A stretch of DNA of 64,000 bases from NCBI RefSeq assembly GCF_003336205.1, contig NZ_QPIE01000003.1, positions 124,001-188,000 on the forward strand, written 5' to 3'. Made by a program: the position numbers and the translations under genes. Source of the stretch: Chryseobacterium lacus (GTDB taxonomy: Bacteria > Bacteroidota > Bacteroidia > Flavobacteriales > Weeksellaceae). Positions 25,226 through 34,711 of this stretch are shown here, piece by piece. Under the pieces are notes generated by a model. It saw only the letters and a program-made list of their open reading frames with translations. It did not search any database and had not been told where the DNA came from. Each line of letters begins with the position of its first letter. Within the stretch, counting starts at the first letter, position 1.

Positions 25226-27361
25226 ATGAAGAAAACTGTATTGCCTGTAATTTTATTGGGTTCATTGTCCGGAGTTTATGGACAGTCAGATAGTTTAAAA
25301 ATCGAAAATATAACTGAAGTTATTATAAACCATACCAAGAAATATAAGAATGATAATGCTTTTGCAGTTTCTAAACTAAATTTGAAAGACATTGAAAATC
25401 CACAGGTATACAACAGTATTCCGAAAGCCATACTGAAAGATCAGGTTTCTACAAATTTTAATAATGTAATATCCAATGCTACAGGAATTACGCGACTTTG
25501 GGAAAGCACTTCCAGAGGTGGAGACGGAGCAGAATATTATACCATGCGTGGTTTTTCTACACAGTCACGGTTGGTAAACGGAATGGCGAGTTTCAATAAT
25601 GGCGGCCTCGATCCTGCCAATATCGAGAATATTGATGTGATTAAAGGGCCTTCGGGAACGCTGTACGGCGGTAGCCTTGTGTCTTATGGAGGTTTGGTAA
25701 ATATCCAGACCAAAAAGCCCTACGATAAATTAGGCGGGGAAATAAATTATATCCTCGGAAGCAATGCCCTCAACAGAGTCACTCTGGACGTAAATACTCC
25801 TGTAAAAAACGGATTGTTTTTAAGGCTGAATTCTGCGTATCACACCGAAAATTCTTTTCAGGATGCGGGGTTTTATAAATCATTTTTTATCGCACCTTCT
25901 TTAAAATTTGTGGCAAGCGAAAGACTCACCTTTTTGGTAAATTCCGAATTTAAAAGCAATGAAACAGCCAATGCACCCATGATTTTCCTGAGCAGGTATG
26001 CGCCGCTTTCGTTCAATTCAATGGATGTTTTTGATGCCGGTTACGAAAAGTCTTACACCAGCAATAACCTCACCACACAAAACCCGACTTTTAATTTGCA
26101 GTCGCAGATGATTTATAAACTGTCCGACAAATGGACCTCTCAAACGCAGGTGGCCGGAAGTTCAAGCAAAGCGACAGGTTATTATCAATATTTGTGGGAT
26201 AGTTCGAATGGCGACGAGTTTACCCGTTTTATCTCAAAAGCCAATAGTGAAACATTGGCCACAGGAATTCAGCAGAATTTTATTGGCGATTTTACTTTAG
26301 GAAATATGAGAAACAGACTGGTTGTAGGTTTAGATTATCTAAATACTAAAGTCATCAATAATGATTCGGAATGGAGAACTTTTGGAACGGTTTCTCTTAA
26401 AAATCAGGCCGATACTTCCCCATTAACCAGCCAAGGTGCAGATGCAGCCTTATTGGATGCTAAAGTAATTCCTGCTACAGCGGAAACCAATATTAAGAGT
26501 GCCTATTTCTCCAATGTTCTGAATATTCTCCCACAACTGGCAGCAATGGTGAGTTTGCGAATCGATCAGTTCAGCGGAAAACCAACCCAGTGGTCTACAG
26601 AAGAGATTGAAAGCCAAGCCACATTTTCGCCAAAAATTGGGCTGGTGTATCAACCGATACTTAATAAACTGTCTCTTTTTGCAAATTATATGAACGGATT
26701 TCAGTACCTGACACCGCAAAAAGTGACCGATGCGAGCAGCAACAATCCGTCAATAAAAATATTTGATCCGGAAAGAGCTAACCAATGGGAAGTAGGCGCA
26801 AAAGCGAATCTTATTGATAACACACTATCCCTTACCGCAAGTTATTACGATATAAAAGTATCCAATAAAATAATGGCAGATCCGGCGAACATCAACAATT
26901 CGATACAGGGCGGTGAAGTTTTCAGCAAAGGATTTGAAATCAGTGTCGTAGGAAATCCGGTGGAAGGGCTGAATGTCATTGCAGGATTTAGCAAAAATAA
27001 AAGTGAACAAATCAGCGGTGATGAGGCTTATAACGGACTGAGGCCAGAAGAAGCAGGTCCCGAAATGCTGATCAACTTCTGGGCAAATTATAAAATCCCG
27101 AATGGAATTCTTAGAAATTTCGTAGCAGGTTTTGGTTTTAGTCACGCTTCCGAGCATAAAACCCTCAACAGAACAGGAATCGGAACCTTCACACTTCCGG
27201 AGTACACCGTTGCCAATGCCATGATTGGCTATCATCCTGAAAATTATAGTATTTCCCTGAAAATGGACAATATTGGAAACACCAGATATTACTCGGGTTG
27301 GAGCACGGTGACGCCACAAAGATTACGAACGCTTTCTTTGGCATTAGGGTTTAATTTCTGA
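25226..27361 (+). CDS. TonB-dependent siderophore receptor
   Basis: A 711-residue outer-membrane receptor. A signal peptide ends at about residue 19 (GSLSGVYGQ). There is a plug domain (about residues 55-165) with the family text YYTMRGFSTQSRLVNG and VIKGPSGTLYGG, then a 22-strand-type barrel ending in the aromatic LSLALGFNF. This matches the ferrichrome/ferric-siderophore class. It imports ferric chelates using TonB energy; the particular siderophore is unknown. A PepSY membrane protein gene follows 53 bp later, a common pairing for siderophore uptake and reduction. Fur-like palindromes lie at the promoter. Confidence 0.93.
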   Translation: MKKTVLPVILLGSLSGVYGQSDSLKIENITEVIINHTKKYKNDNAFAVSKLNLKDIENPQVYNSIPKAILKDQVSTNFNNVISNATGITRLWESTSRGGDGAEYYTMRGFSTQSRLVNGMASFNNGGLDPANIENIDVIKGPSGTLYGGSLVSYGGLVNIQTKKPYDKLGGEINYILGSNALNRVTLDVNTPVKNGLFLRLNSAYHTENSFQDAGFYKSFFIAPSLKFVASERLTFLVNSEFKSNETANAPMIFLSRYAPLSFNSMDVFDAGYEKSYTSNNLTTQNPTFNLQSQMIYKLSDKWTSQTQVAGSSSKATGYYQYLWDSSNGDEFTRFISKANSETLATGIQQNFIGDFTLGNMRNRLVVGLDYLNTKVINNDSEWRTFGTVSLKNQADTSPLTSQGADAALLDAKVIPATAETNIKSAYFSNVLNILPQLAAMVSLRIDQFSGKPTQWSTEEIESQATFSPKIGLVYQPILNKLSLFANYMNGFQYLTPQKVTDASSNNPSIKIFDPERANQWEVGAKANLIDNTLSLTASYYDIKVSNKIMADPANINNSIQGGEVFSKGFEISVVGNPVEGLNVIAGFSKNKSEQISGDEAYNGLRPEEAGPEMLINFWANYKIPNGILRNFVAGFGFSHASEHKTLNRTGIGTFTLPEYTVANAMIGYHPENYSISLKMDNIGNTRYYSGWSTVTPQRLRTLSLALGFNF

Positions 27362-27414
27362 TGTTTTTCTTACAACACTGCAAAATATTGTATTGACTTC
27401 TTTAATAATAAAGG

Positions 27415-28623
27415 ATGAGAAAAAGACACGAACAACGTATTAAAAATCGAAAACCGGCATTCAAAAAGTGGATTAAGAGGCTGCATCTTTGGTTCGGGCT
27501 TTCCATCGGGCTTATTGTTTTTATTGTAAGCATTACCGGGGCGTTATATGTTTTTAAAGAAGACATACAGTATGTTCTCAGAAAAGATTTCATCACGCAT
27601 TCCGAAAAAAATATTTCCGAAAAGAAAACTCTACCCCTGAAAGTGCTGGAGGAGAAAATTAACGAGCAGAATCCCGAGAAGTATCCTTTGCATTGGGTGG
27701 AAATTCCTTTGGACAAAACTAAATCTTACAAATTTTATTATTATGAACGAGATCCCGATGCATGGAATTATTTTGATGAATTCCCCATCTACAAATCTGT
27801 TTATGTCAACCCTTTTTCAGGAGAAGTACTCTCAATAGAGGATGAAAAAAACGGATTTTTTAATATTGTAAAATTTATCCACTGGAGTTTTCTGCTGAAT
27901 TCTGATTGGGGAAAATATGTGGTCGGAATTCCGGTACTTATTTTTCTATTTATGTTGATTTCCGGCATTATTTTGTGGTGGCCCAGAAATAAGGCCGCCA
28001 GAAAACAGCGGTTTTGGTTTCAGTGGAAAAACATCAGAAACTGGAAACGGAAAAATTACGATTTACACAGTATTTTAGGCTTTTATGCATCATTTATTGC
28101 ACTTATCGTTGCAATTACAGGCTTGTTTTATTCTTTCGTTTTTATCCAGGCTTTTATGTACTTCGTTTTTTCCGGAGGAAATACCGTATATCCTGAGTTT
28201 GCGCATATACAGACCGAAGATCCGGTGGAAATGAAAACGGCAGCGACCATCGATAAAATAGCAATGCAGGTAGAACAGCATTATCCCGATTATTCGGCGT
28301 ATACCATCGATTTGGGACATGAGCATATTGATGATCACGAACACGAAAATTTCACCGTGTATGTGCGGGGTCTGGAAGATAAATACTATATCTACAGTGA
28401 GATGGTTTTTGATGAAAACTCCGGCAAACTCCTACTGAACCGGCCTTATGAAAAGCGGGATTTTGGAGAGAAATATGTTGCTGCCAATTATGACATTCAC
28501 GTAGGAGCAATTCTGGGAACATTCGGTAAAATTCTGGCGTTAATTTCAAGTTTAGTTTGCGCGAGTCTGCCCGTCACCGGCTTCATGGTGTGGTGGGGAA
28601 GAAGAAATAAAGCGAAACGCTAA
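27415..28623 (+). CDS. PepSY-associated TM helix protein (putative iron reductase)
   Basis: A 402-residue inner-membrane protein with four main membrane helices (about residues 30-50, 163-185, 218-245 and 370-395) and PepSY-type periplasmic loops. The start WIKRLHLWFGLSIGLIVFIV and the FIHWSFLL and LHSILGFYASFIALIVAITG blocks are characteristic. Several membrane His residues could bind haem. This family accompanies siderophore receptors and is thought to reduce ferric iron in the periplasm. It is placed directly after the TonB receptor and ends at a strong terminator overlapping its stop. Confidence 0.88.
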   Translation: MRKRHEQRIKNRKPAFKKWIKRLHLWFGLSIGLIVFIVSITGALYVFKEDIQYVLRKDFITHSEKNISEKKTLPLKVLEEKINEQNPEKYPLHWVEIPLDKTKSYKFYYYERDPDAWNYFDEFPIYKSVYVNPFSGEVLSIEDEKNGFFNIVKFIHWSFLLNSDWGKYVVGIPVLIFLFMLISGIILWWPRNKAARKQRFWFQWKNIRNWKRKNYDLHSILGFYASFIALIVAITGLFYSFVFIQAFMYFVFSGGNTVYPEFAHIQTEDPVEMKTAATIDKIAMQVEQHYPDYSAYTIDLGHEHIDDHEHENFTVYVRGLEDKYYIYSEMVFDENSGKLLLNRPYEKRDFGEKYVAANYDIHVGAILGTFGKILALISSLVCASLPVTGFMVWWGRRNKAKR

Positions 28624-28638
28624 TACGTTTCGCCTTTT
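28612..28638 (+). terminator. Terminator overlapping the PepSY gene stop
   Basis: GCGAAACG (28612-28619) and CGTTTCGC (28626-28633) pair around a six-base loop, followed by CTTTTC. The stop codon lies in the loop. Confidence 0.75.
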
Positions 28639-29050
28639 CATGACAGATTTTAAAAACCGGAATTTAGATCCCGTCGCTGGTTGAGTTTTTTGTCCGGATA
28701 AAGATCATGGCAATGGCAAAGACAGGTTGTAAATGAAAAAAAATGCGCACATACCAAGATAGAAATTATTGTCAGATAGAAGCCTCTTTCATGTGCAAAT
28801 ATCCGAATAAGAAGCAAACAAGCATTCGTGAATAACATCCTGAAATTTTTTGATCTGAGTGCCGTTGCAAATAAACTGAGAGAACTTTACTCGCCACTCT
28901 GCTGAAATGAGCCTGTGTTCTTCCTTCAACCATTTAAGAATCAGCATTAAAATCTTTGCTAATCCCTGATATATGTGAGGAATAAATGCGTTTCGTTAAA
29001 CAGTTTAACAATTTAACCGGATTAACCAATTCTCATTAATATCAGCAGAG
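28639..29050. other. 412-bp gap between the PepSY gene and porW
   Basis: It contains one weak minus-strand ORF (28650-28838) and a perfect GTTAAAC-A-GTTTAAC palindrome at 28995-29009, followed by TTAACCGG/ATTAACC text reminiscent of the ATTAACCGATTAA repeats at 3941 and 4311. Nothing else supported. Confidence 0.4.
28650..28838 (-). CDS. Doubtful small ORF, possible membrane peptide
   Basis: A 62-residue ORF with a hydrophobic stretch (YLTIISILVCAHFFSFTTCLC) followed by a His/Cys-containing segment HCHDLYPDKK and an RRDLN tail. The metal-ligand-like CLCHCHD next to an iron-uptake pair is suggestive, but there is no ribosome site, promoter or recognised family. It could be chance. Confidence 0.22.
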   Translation of the reverse strand: MLFTNACLLLIRIFAHERGFYLTIISILVCAHFFSFTTCLCHCHDLYPDKKLNQRRDLNSGF

Positions 29051-31561
29051 TTACTTTCTTTGTTTCGGTAAAGTGGGCGGAGCGAGAGGATTTTCCTGAG
29101 CCTGTTCTAAAGATCTTTCTTCCGCTTTTCTGGCAGCATCGTTTTGCTGTTTCTGAAGAACATTGGAAGGTGCAGTATTGATAGGCGTTTCAGTCTTTTT
29201 CACAGGAGCAGTCGGTGTTGGGTTTTTCTGAATAACATTCCCTTTTTCATCCCGCATTTGAACCTTGAGATCGCTTTTTAGCCAGTTCAGCATTTCTTTT
29301 GCCTTTTCTCCTTCCATAGTTTTGTCATAGTTCAGAGCGATTTGTTCCAGCTGTAGAATCATCACTTCTTTTCCGCTCAGTTTGCCGGCATTCAGGGCAT
29401 TCAGCAAGGCAAACTTCGGAACTAATGCATCGTTTTTGTGCTGTTCTAATGCATCGTGGATAATCGCTTGGCTTTCCGTAAATTTTTCATTTTCATAATA
29501 AGCAAAAGCGGTTCTGTAAGCTCTTTCGGCTTCTGGTGCTGATTTCACAAAACTTTTGTTGCGCGGGTTGCGGGCAAATTCAGCATACGAAGTATAAGGA
29601 TAATCATTCAGCAATATTTGTTTGGCACGTTCTGCAGCTGCTGGATTATTTTCATAATTCATTACAAATATTTCGTAAAGTGAGAGCAGCATTACCTTTT
29701 CTTCCGGCTGGTTATCCACAAGATCGTACAGCGTTTGGGTAGCCAATGGCGTGTCTGAGAAGAAGTCGTCATACATCATTCCCATCCCCAAGGTGGCCGT
29801 GTCTCTGCTCTTTTTCAACAGATCCAGAGTGGCGGCATCTCTGGGAATTTTTTCAATATAAAAAGCGGGTTCAAATCTTCGCGGATCCGCAGTGGAAACC
29901 ACGCCCAGCGCAGCACTTTTGGGATCCTGCATAGTGGCCATTCGGGCAGAATACCGCCAGTTATCTGAAAGTGCTCGGTTTCCCCAGATTTGTTTAAAAT
30001 CTGTAGAACCACGGGAAACAGAAGAGGTATTGGAAAAATAAAACCCTTTGGAACCGCCTGTGAAATCCTGAAACATATTGGATTTTCCGGCGAATACCGA
30101 ATTGGCTGAATAATCTCCGGTGTCAAATCCTTTGCTTCTTTCTTCCCGTATTCGCGCCCGTTCTTCGGCATCTTCTTTGGCTTTCATTTTTTCAATATGG
30201 CTGTTGAAATACGCAATTCGCTCGCCTTCACTCATTTTCGCAAGAGCAAGAATACTGTCATTTTTCTTTATCAGATAATAGTTGGCCGCAATTTTTTTAA
30301 TATTACTGGATTGGTTTTGAAGAGCAATTTTAGTAGGCTCATACGTCATGACTGCAATGGCAGAATCGTAGTAGGCACCTGCTTTGATATAATCGTCTTC
30401 CTCAAGATAGCCTTTCCCGATTTCAAAATAACTCAGTCCGCGGATTTGTGGGTCAGAAACTTTTTCGGCCAGCGATTTTCTGAAGAAATCCTGAGCTTCC
30501 GTTTTCTTTCCGGCTTTGTTGGCCATCAATCCTAAAGCGTAATAAAATTCATTCTTTCGGGATGCATAAGTTCCTTTTTTGCTGATGTCTTCCAGGTATT
30601 TTCTGGCTCCGCTGTAGTCATCTTTGCTGTTGTATGTTTTCGCAATCTCAATTTGAGACTTTACTTCAAATTCAAAATCATTGGCGTACTTGTATGCAGA
30701 GGCAAAGCTTTCTCTGGCCTGTTGCCCTTTGCCCAAATCGGCAAGAATCTGGCCGCGGAGGAAGGCAATTCTGCTTTTCATTTTCCGATTGCTATTCACT
30801 TCAAAAGCATGGGCAAGTTCTGCAACGGCAGCCTCTTTATTTCCGGCTTCCAGAAGAGCTTCTGAATAATGAATGCTGAGCAGTTTTTGATAATCTTTTT
30901 TAAGTTTTTCTTTTTTTAAGTCCGCGAAAATCGCATTGGCTTTAAAGTAATCTTTCATTTTGGCATAGGCCAATCCCTGATAAATTTTAGCAAGAGGAAG
31001 CCTTTTGTCATCTTTCATTTTAATGAAAACGGTATTTAGGGCATCCAGTGCAGCGAGAGGTTTTCCCATATAAATCCTCGCTTGTGCGAGGGTAATATAA
31101 GCATCGAAAATACTGCTGTTTTTCTCCTGTCCGTCACGGATTACAGAATATTTGTCAATGCTTTTCAAGGCTTTAGCTTCAGCAATTTCCAGTGTTGTAG
31201 CTCCTTTGGCATCACTCAGCCCGTCATTTGCTCCTGGCATCGCAGGGAGGTTGCCAGCAGACCGTGACAAGGTATTTCTGCTGGCCGGAGTGGCGGTTTC
31301 CGAAAAAGCAGCAGCCTGTCCGATTTCGCTGCCCAAGGGTTGTTCTTCGTAAGTGAGAAGATGAATATAGGGAGCGTAAAAGTTGTCTTTATGGGCTTTT
31401 GTTCTTTCGTCGAATTCCGTGTTTAGGGCATCCTGAGCATTAAAAAGCGTGTTGTACTGCGTGAAAAACCCTTTCATGAAACGGGACCGCTTCTCCGGCT
31501 TTTTAGTAGCACAGGCAGCTAAGAACAGGATCAGAAAAAGAGAGAATATCGTTTTTTTCAT
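29051..31561 (-). CDS. porW: Type IX secretion/gliding lipoprotein PorW/SprE
   Basis: An 836-residue lipoprotein with lipobox LAAC (Cys17) after a hydrophobic leader, and many TPR-like helical repeats in the first two thirds (for example AKIYQGLAYAKMKDYFKA and LSYFEIGKGYLEEDDY). The C-terminus is proline- and lysine-rich. The N-terminus after the lipobox (KKPEKRSRFMKGFFTQYNTLFNAQDALN) is diagnostic of SprE/PorW, a periplasmic part of the type IX secretion system also needed for gliding in Flavobacterium. It is the last gene of the leftward DUF2520-kdsC-maf-porW group. The gap to maf is 88 bp, so it may have its own promoter. Confidence 0.9.
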   Translation of the reverse strand: MKKTIFSLFLILFLAACATKKPEKRSRFMKGFFTQYNTLFNAQDALNTEFDERTKAHKDNFYAPYIHLLTYEEQPLGSEIGQAAAFSETATPASRNTLSRSAGNLPAMPGANDGLSDAKGATTLEIAEAKALKSIDKYSVIRDGQEKNSSIFDAYITLAQARIYMGKPLAALDALNTVFIKMKDDKRLPLAKIYQGLAYAKMKDYFKANAIFADLKKEKLKKDYQKLLSIHYSEALLEAGNKEAAVAELAHAFEVNSNRKMKSRIAFLRGQILADLGKGQQARESFASAYKYANDFEFEVKSQIEIAKTYNSKDDYSGARKYLEDISKKGTYASRKNEFYYALGLMANKAGKKTEAQDFFRKSLAEKVSDPQIRGLSYFEIGKGYLEEDDYIKAGAYYDSAIAVMTYEPTKIALQNQSSNIKKIAANYYLIKKNDSILALAKMSEGERIAYFNSHIEKMKAKEDAEERARIREERSKGFDTGDYSANSVFAGKSNMFQDFTGGSKGFYFSNTSSVSRGSTDFKQIWGNRALSDNWRYSARMATMQDPKSAALGVVSTADPRRFEPAFYIEKIPRDAATLDLLKKSRDTATLGMGMMYDDFFSDTPLATQTLYDLVDNQPEEKVMLLSLYEIFVMNYENNPAAAERAKQILLNDYPYTSYAEFARNPRNKSFVKSAPEAERAYRTAFAYYENEKFTESQAIIHDALEQHKNDALVPKFALLNALNAGKLSGKEVMILQLEQIALNYDKTMEGEKAKEMLNWLKSDLKVQMRDEKGNVIQKNPTPTAPVKKTETPINTAPSNVLQKQQNDAARKAEERSLEQAQENPLAPPTLPKQRK

Positions 31562-31649
31562 TGCTTCATTATAACATGATAATCTGCATTTTATTGTAAA
31601 AAGCAGTGAATTAATGGTGTAAAAATAAGTAAAATTTGATTCCGAAGAA

Positions 31650-32213
31650 TTAATGAAGCTGAATTTCGTTGATCAGGCTGTAAACCAGATGAGTGGGAAG
31701 GCCCATAATGGTGTAATAACTTCCCTCAATTCTTTCAACTTTTGCCATGCCCAGCCATTCCTGAATACCATAACTTCCGGCTTTGTCGAAAGGTTTGAAA
31801 TGTTCAATATACCAGCGCGCTTCATTGGGAGTAATATTTTTGAAACTCACCGCAGCGACATCGGTTGCTGTTTTTTGCTCATGTACAGTACGAACCGTAA
31901 TTCCTGTGAATACCTGATGTGTTTTTCCCGAAAGTTTCATCAGCATTTCAAAAGCTTCTTCAGCATTCTGGGGTTTGCCTAAAATCTCCTGATCCAAAGC
32001 AACAATGGTATCCGCGGTCAGCAACACTTCATCGTTTTGGAGAATCCGGAACGACTGCGCTTTCAAAGCAGACAAATATCCGGCAACAGCATTGGCATCC
32101 ATATCTTCTGGATATATTTCCTCGCAGTTCAGCGATACCGTCTCAAATTCATATCCCAATTTGTGCAGGAGTTCTTTACGGCGTGGCGACTGGGAAGCAA
32201 GGAGAAGTTTCAT
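31650..32213 (-). CDS. Maf-family nucleotide pyrophosphatase
   Basis: A 187-residue Maf protein. The N-terminal LLASQSPRRKELLHKLG is the family signature, and TADTIVALDQEILGKP contains the catalytic Asp. These enzymes hydrolyse dTTP/UTP or modified nucleotides and are linked to septum control. The YhdE-like subgroup is likely (dTTP/UTP pyrophosphatase), but this was not tested. It starts 27 bp after the kdsC-like stop, in the same transcript. Confidence 0.9.
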   Translation of the reverse strand: MKLLLASQSPRRKELLHKLGYEFETVSLNCEEIYPEDMDANAVAGYLSALKAQSFRILQNDEVLLTADTIVALDQEILGKPQNAEEAFEMLMKLSGKTHQVFTGITVRTVHEQKTATDVAAVSFKNITPNEARWYIEHFKPFDKAGSYGIQEWLGMAKVERIEGSYYTIMGLPTHLVYSLINEIQLH

Positions 32214-32240
32214 CAGATCAGTGTTCTTTTAGAGGAGATT

Positions 32241-32759
32241 TTAAACCGACTGGGTATTGTCTTCATGCCATTTTCCCTGTATTTTCATCACCTGTTCAAT
32301 GGCATCTCTTACCGCGCCATGGCCTCCAAAAACGGGAGAAATGTAATCCGAAATCGCCTTCACTTCGGGAACTGCATTCGCAGGACAAGCAGCGATAGCC
32401 ACCATTCTCATCATCGCCAGATCGGGTAGATCATCTCCCATCATCAGAATTTCATCATTCCGCAAATTATATTTGGATTTAAAAAGTTCAAAATCAACCA
32501 GCTTGTCAGCCGATTTGGGATAATAATCCTGAATGCCCAGATACTGGATTCTGTGCTTCACGCCCGGATCATCTCCCCCTGTAATCACGGCAATCGGATA
32601 TTGGTTTTTTACCGCTTTCACCACCGCATAACCGTCTAAAACATTCATAACACGGCACATGTTTCCTTCCGGCAGGAGATAGACGCTTCCGTCAGTAAAA
32701 ACACCGTCCACATCGAATACAAATGCTTTTATATTTTTTAAACGTTCTTTATAGCTCAT
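32241..32759 (-). CDS. kdsC: HAD phosphatase, KdsC-like (Kdo-8-phosphate phosphatase)
   Basis: A 172-residue C0-type HAD phosphatase without a cap domain. The nucleophile motif is FDVDGVFTDG, with D16 and D18; MMGDDLPDLAMM near residues 105-116 is motif III. Length and motifs fit KdsC, which releases phosphate from Kdo-8-phosphate in the synthesis of lipopolysaccharide core sugar. Related sialic-acid phosphatases look similar. It overlaps the DUF2520 gene upstream by 11 bp. Confidence 0.85.
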   Translation of the reverse strand: MSYKERLKNIKAFVFDVDGVFTDGSVYLLPEGNMCRVMNVLDGYAVVKAVKNQYPIAVITGGDDPGVKHRIQYLGIQDYYPKSADKLVDFELFKSKYNLRNDEILMMGDDLPDLAMMRMVAIAACPANAVPEVKAISDYISPVFGGHGAVRDAIEQVMKIQGKWHEDNTQSV

Positions 32760-33498
32760 ACATTTCTTTTATAGACTGGTTCAAAGTTTTATAAATTTCA
32801 AGTGGAGTTCCCTTTAGTAATTTTTCGTGAAGCTGCAGTACTCTGAAATCATTTCTGACAGCAGGTCCGGTTTGTGCATCTTTCGGCGGAAGAGTGTTTA
32901 TTTTATCTACGGTTTCGTGAATCAAAGGTAAAAAATAACTGAATGGGATCTCCTGAGAGTTCGATATTTCCTGTGCTCTGGCAAAAAGATGGTTCACAAA
33001 ATTACAGGCGAAAACCGCAGTAAGATGAATGTATTTTCTTTTTTCATAAGAACTTTCCATCACGTTATCAGAAATGGAACTTGCAAGGGTTGTTAGCAAG
33101 TCCAAATCGTTTTCATTTTCCGCTTCCAGAAAAAAAGGAATCTTCCGGTAATCCAAATCCTGATGTAGCGAAAAAGTTTGTAGGGGATAGAAACAAGCTT
33201 TTCGATAAGGGCCTTTCAGCATTTCTCTCGGAAGCGATCCTGAGGTATGGGCCACCAAAGCTTCTGGATTCTTGATCAATTCTGACACTTCTTCAATAGC
33301 ATGATCACTCACCGCAATGAGGTAAAGATCTGCCTCCGCTAGCTGATGTGTGGAATAAGGAATGCCCAGTTCTTCCGAAATTCCTTGAAGTTTTTCGTCA
33401 TTTCTCCCGAAGATTTGAGAAATCGGGATATCCTGCTGAGTAAAAGCTTTCGACAGGTGATAAGCAACATTTCCAGAACCAATAATAACAATGTTCAT
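32749..33498 (-). CDS. Rossmann-fold DUF2520 protein
   Basis: A 249-residue protein. Residues 1-110 form an NAD(P)-type Rossmann domain (VIIGSGNVAYHLSKAF; VSDHAIEEVSE), and the rest is DUF2520, a helical C-terminal domain with the segment HLTAVFACNFVNHLF typical of the family. It resembles ketopantoate reductase/6-phosphogluconate dehydrogenase-like proteins, but no substrate is established. I use ATG 33498 (MNIVIIGSG); a GTG at 33504 would add only two residues. It heads the DUF2520-kdsC-maf-porW group. Confidence 0.85.
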   Translation of the reverse strand: MNIVIIGSGNVAYHLSKAFTQQDIPISQIFGRNDEKLQGISEELGIPYSTHQLAEADLYLIAVSDHAIEEVSELIKNPEALVAHTSGSLPREMLKGPYRKACFYPLQTFSLHQDLDYRKIPFFLEAENENDLDLLTTLASSISDNVMESSYEKRKYIHLTAVFACNFVNHLFARAQEISNSQEIPFSYFLPLIHETVDKINTLPPKDAQTGPAVRNDFRVLQLHEKLLKGTPLEIYKTLNQSIKEMYEL

Positions 33499-33595
33499 AG
33501 ACACAAATATACTGTTTTCACGCTTTGGACTAAAAATTGGAGTAATAATTTTTAACTTTTAATTATATTGTCCATCCAAAGAATGAAGCATCTGT

Positions 33596-34147
33596 ATGAA
33601 GATAACCGACGCTGAAATTATTGCAATGATGCAGGAAGAACGAAGTCAGGAAAAAGGGCTTCGGGTTTTGATGGATACCTACCAAAGCAGATTGTACTGG
33701 CATATCAGAAGAATGATTGTGGATCACGATTTGGCTCAGGATGTTTTACAGGACACCTTCATCAAAGTATACCAGAATTTTCATCAATTTAAGCAGGAAA
33801 GTAAGCTCTATACCTGGCTTTATCGGATTGCTACCAATGAAGCATTGCAACAGCTCAATAAGCTCAAGAGAATGAACAGAACGGATGAAGATCCTGAATA
33901 TCACCTCGTTAACATGGTGGCGGATAACATTTCCACAGAAGCCGACGAAATTCAAGTGCTGTTGCAAAAAGCGATACAAACACTGCCTGAAAAGCAGAAA
34001 CTGGTATTTATGATGAGGTATTATGACGATTTACCTTACGAGGAAATTTCAAATATTGTGGACATGTCAGTAGGGACTTTGAAAACCAACTATCATTACG
34101 CAAAACAGAAAATAGAAAGCTACATAAAAGAAAATTATCAAGAATAA
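33596..34147 (+). CDS. ECF-type RNA polymerase sigma factor
   Basis: A 183-residue sigma-70 family ECF factor. Region 2 spans about residues 25-90 (DHDLAQDVLQDTFIKVYQN and TWLYRIATNEALQQL), and region 4 about 120-175 (LPEKQKLVFMMRYYDDLPYEEIS with a helix-turn-helix SVGTLKTNYHYAKQKI). There is no region 1 or 3, as expected. It heads a three-gene set with a single-pass membrane protein and a secreted protein, the classic sigma/anti-sigma/sensor layout of Bacteroidetes envelope-stress control. Confidence 0.93.
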   Translation: MKITDAEIIAMMQEERSQEKGLRVLMDTYQSRLYWHIRRMIVDHDLAQDVLQDTFIKVYQNFHQFKQESKLYTWLYRIATNEALQQLNKLKRMNRTDEDPEYHLVNMVADNISTEADEIQVLLQKAIQTLPEKQKLVFMMRYYDDLPYEEISNIVDMSVGTLKTNYHYAKQKIESYIKENYQE

Positions 34148-34157
34148 AGTTGTCAAA

Positions 34158-34694
34158 ATGAAACATTTAGATATAGAACAACTCGAGAGAAAAAACATTT
34201 ACAAAACACCAGATCATTTTTTTGAAAAGATCCAGGAAAATGTAATGAAAGATTTTTCTGAGAACCAAAATCAGCAGCAGCCACAGATTGGGAGAAAAAC
34301 CAACGGAAACTGGTGGTATGCAGCAGCCTCATTGGTTTTATTAGCAGGTGCGGCCTGGCTTTTTAGCAGCATTCCTTCAGAAGAAGCTAATAATATTGTT
34401 AGAAATAATGATATACGGGAAACGATAAACCCTCCAACCCAAATCCAGAATATGCCGAAACCGGAAACTGAAAATTATATCGCATTAGCAAACGATTTAA
34501 CTATCGCAGCTGAGGTTCATCAAAAAGAAAAACAACCCGCAACAAAAATCAAGGAGATACCCGACCAACGAGCGGAAATAACTTTCACCGGAGCACAGCA
34601 GATCGAACAGATTCTGGATGTATTGACGGCAGAAGAAATTGCCTCGCTGGCACAGAATACAGAACAAGATATTTACTTAGATTTATATAATTAA
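34158..34694 (+). CDS. Putative anti-sigma factor (single-pass membrane protein)
   Basis: A 178-residue protein with one membrane helix at about residues 52-70 (WWYAAASLVLLAGAAWLF). The short cytoplasmic N-terminus starts MKHLDIEQLERKNIYKTPDHFFEKI, a pattern seen in Bacteroidetes anti-sigma-like proteins, and a polar periplasmic C-terminus follows. No zinc-finger anti-sigma motif (HxxxCxxC) is present. It starts 10 bp after the sigma gene. The role is inferred from position and topology. Confidence 0.75.
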   Translation: MKHLDIEQLERKNIYKTPDHFFEKIQENVMKDFSENQNQQQPQIGRKTNGNWWYAAASLVLLAGAAWLFSSIPSEEANNIVRNNDIRETINPPTQIQNMPKPETENYIALANDLTIAAEVHQKEKQPATKIKEIPDQRAEITFTGAQQIEQILDVLTAEEIASLAQNTEQDIYLDLYN

Positions 34695-34711
34695 CTGAGA
34701 ATCGGTAAAAA